NCBI GenBank assembly: GCA_947485425.1
Contig: CANKSK010000076.1
Span: 1-6,074 of the forward strand
Reading direction: 5' to 3'
Length of the DNA stretch: 6,074 bases
Source: Bacteroidota bacterium
GTDB taxonomy: Bacteria > Bacteroidota > Bacteroidia > AKYH767-A > CANKSK01
Shown: positions 4,964 to 6,074 of the stretch, piece after piece
Position numbering within the stretch: the stretch's first letter is position 1
Layout: each line of letters opens with the position of its first letter
Program-made: the position numbers and the translations under genes
Notes under the pieces: generated by a model
What the model was told of the DNA's origin: nothing
Database searches by the model: none
The model's input: the letters and a program-made list of their open reading frames with translations, nothing else

Positions 4964-6074
4964 ATGAAAAAAAAATTGACTTTGCTTACAGTAGTATTCA
5001 TGCTAGCCTTCCTCACTGGATATCCTTGTAGCACCTACAAAATAACGGTGGGAGATAAAACCATGCATGGAATGAATTATGACACTTGGTTTAGTCAACC
5101 GAGAATATGGTTTGAGACAAACGGTTACGGTGCCGTTTTTTCAGGCGCAAATTATCAGGGTGGAAATGACCTTACGCCTCAATCAGGCATGAATGAGTAT
5201 GGACTTTCCTTTGGCACACTTGCCACACCTACACCTGAGAAGGCAAAATCATTTGAGAATAAGAAATCCATTCAAAGCAGGTCAAAATATCTAAAAGACA
5301 TTTTACATTCCTGTAAAAGCGTGGAAGAAGTGAAAATATTTATTGAAGAATACGACCACAGCACACTATCCAGTGATGTATTTATCTATACGGACCCATC
5401 GGGGAAGTATCTGATCGTTGAACCCTACGAACTAATTCTTGGCAATGACGATAAGTATGTGCTTGCTAACTTTTGCCCTTCAACCATTGCTGACTTTAGC
5501 AGCATCAAGCAAAAGCGATATGTTGACGGAGCTGCATTTTTGAAAAGTAAAATTGACACTTCACTTGCATTTTGCACAGCACTTTCAGACACCATGCATG
5601 TTTGCAGAAAAAAAATTGGTGACGGAACTTTACTAACATCTATTTGGAACTTGAGAAATAGAATAATTCATTTGTACTTTTATCATGACTATAAACACAT
5701 GGTTCAATTCAGCTTAAAAGAGGAATTGCAAAAAGGAAATCACTCCTATGAAATCGCATCATTATTTCCTGCCAACATGGAATATCAAAAATTTATTGGT
5801 TTTCAAACACCATTGAATAACAATACTATTGACTGGTTTCTCCGCATGTGCCTGACACTTTTTGCCTTTTCATTTTTCTACTTTCTATTCAGTTATTTTA
5901 AATATAAAAAAATAGATTTGGGAAACTATAAATTGCTAGTTGCCACATTGAGCTTGGGTTTGGCGTATTACATGTTTGCTTTATCTACAGAAATGGGCGT
6001 TTTTTATTTTCCTTCTCCATATAAAAATTACAAATTCGGATTGATTGATATTGCTTCTTATCTTCCATTCTTAC
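4964..6074 (+). CDS. Exported Ntn hydrolase, choloylglycine hydrolase/penicillin V acylase-like (3' partial)
   Basis: The frame is open for 370 codons and runs off the window without a stop. The N-terminus MKKKLTLLTVVFMLAFLTGYP is a signal sequence ending just before CSTYKI, so Cys22 is the likely N-terminal nucleophile after processing. The conserved block GMNYDTW (36-42, Asp40), GMNEYGLSFGTLA (75-87), YVLANFCPSTI (165-175, Asn169) and IKQKRYVDGAAFL (181-193, Arg185) follow the order seen in choloylglycine hydrolase/penicillin V acylase-type linear amide C-N hydrolases. The Arg of the usual GRN(Y/L)D motif is Met37 here. After about residue 288 come membrane segments (about 292-312 and 323-341) not found in ordinary bile salt hydrolases. 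In-frame ATGs also exist at 4931, 4946 and 4955; 4964 is preferred because it starts the Lys-rich signal peptide. It probably cleaves an amide bond outside the cytoplasm. The substrate is unknown, and penicillin or bile salt activity should not be assumed. Confidence 0.8.
   Translation, partial: MKKKLTLLTVVFMLAFLTGYPCSTYKITVGDKTMHGMNYDTWFSQPRIWFETNGYGAVFSGANYQGGNDLTPQSGMNEYGLSFGTLATPTPEKAKSFENKKSIQSRSKYLKDILHSCKSVEEVKIFIEEYDHSTLSSDVFIYTDPSGKYLIVEPYELILGNDDKYVLANFCPSTIADFSSIKQKRYVDGAAFLKSKIDTSLAFCTALSDTMHVCRKKIGDGTLLTSIWNLRNRIIHLYFYHDYKHMVQFSLKEELQKGNHSYEIASLFPANMEYQKFIGFQTPLNNNTIDWFLRMCLTLFAFSFFYFLFSYFKYKKIDLGNYKLLVATLSLGLAYYMFALSTEMGVFYFPSPYKNYKFGLIDIASYLPFL

Noticed and set aside
4860..5233. 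Shared 12-mer TGCCACACCTAC in the gap and in the Ntn hydrolase gene
   Set aside because: About one 12-base match is expected by chance in a window of this length, and similarity does not extend beyond it.

Overview
The window looks like an accessory stretch of a Bacteroidota genome (Flavobacteriia, Sphingobacteriia or Chitinophagia type). The reasons are AT-rich coding sequence, starts preceded by A-rich tracts with no clear Shine-Dalgarno, Lys/Asn/Ile-rich proteins, and a secreted hydrolase ending in a type IX secretion (Por) C-terminal sorting domain, a system confined to this phylum. All recognised genes are on the + strand.

Layout. Positions 1-68 probably hold the last codons of an upstream gene. 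A tightly packed pair follows: a membrane-anchored family 2 glycosyltransferase (72-1109) and a radical SAM/SPASM-type enzyme (1109-2212) whose start codon overlaps the glycosyltransferase stop. Next is a structured, GC-richer spacer (2213-2376), a secreted alpha/beta hydrolase with a T9SS tail (2377-3567), a second structured spacer (3568-3795), and a CPBP-family membrane protease (3796-4497). After these comes a 466-base stretch without an intact gene (4498-4963), possibly with a decayed membrane-protein reading frame. The last gene is an exported Ntn hydrolase of the choloylglycine hydrolase/penicillin V acylase type with a C-terminal membrane region (4964 to the window edge, no stop reached).

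How the genes work together. Only the glycosyltransferase and radical SAM genes show physical coupling, so they probably act in one pathway, perhaps modification of a cell-surface glycan or peptide. The substrate cannot be read from this window. The hydrolase and the CPBP protease look like independent single-gene units bounded by structured spacers, a layout that recalls integron-like cassettes. The Ntn hydrolase seems to be separately transcribed.

No rRNA, tRNA, CRISPR array, transposase, integrase or convincing Rho-independent terminator was seen. The features most worth following are the two structured spacers, the coupled glycosyltransferase/radical SAM pair, and the unusual Ntn hydrolase.
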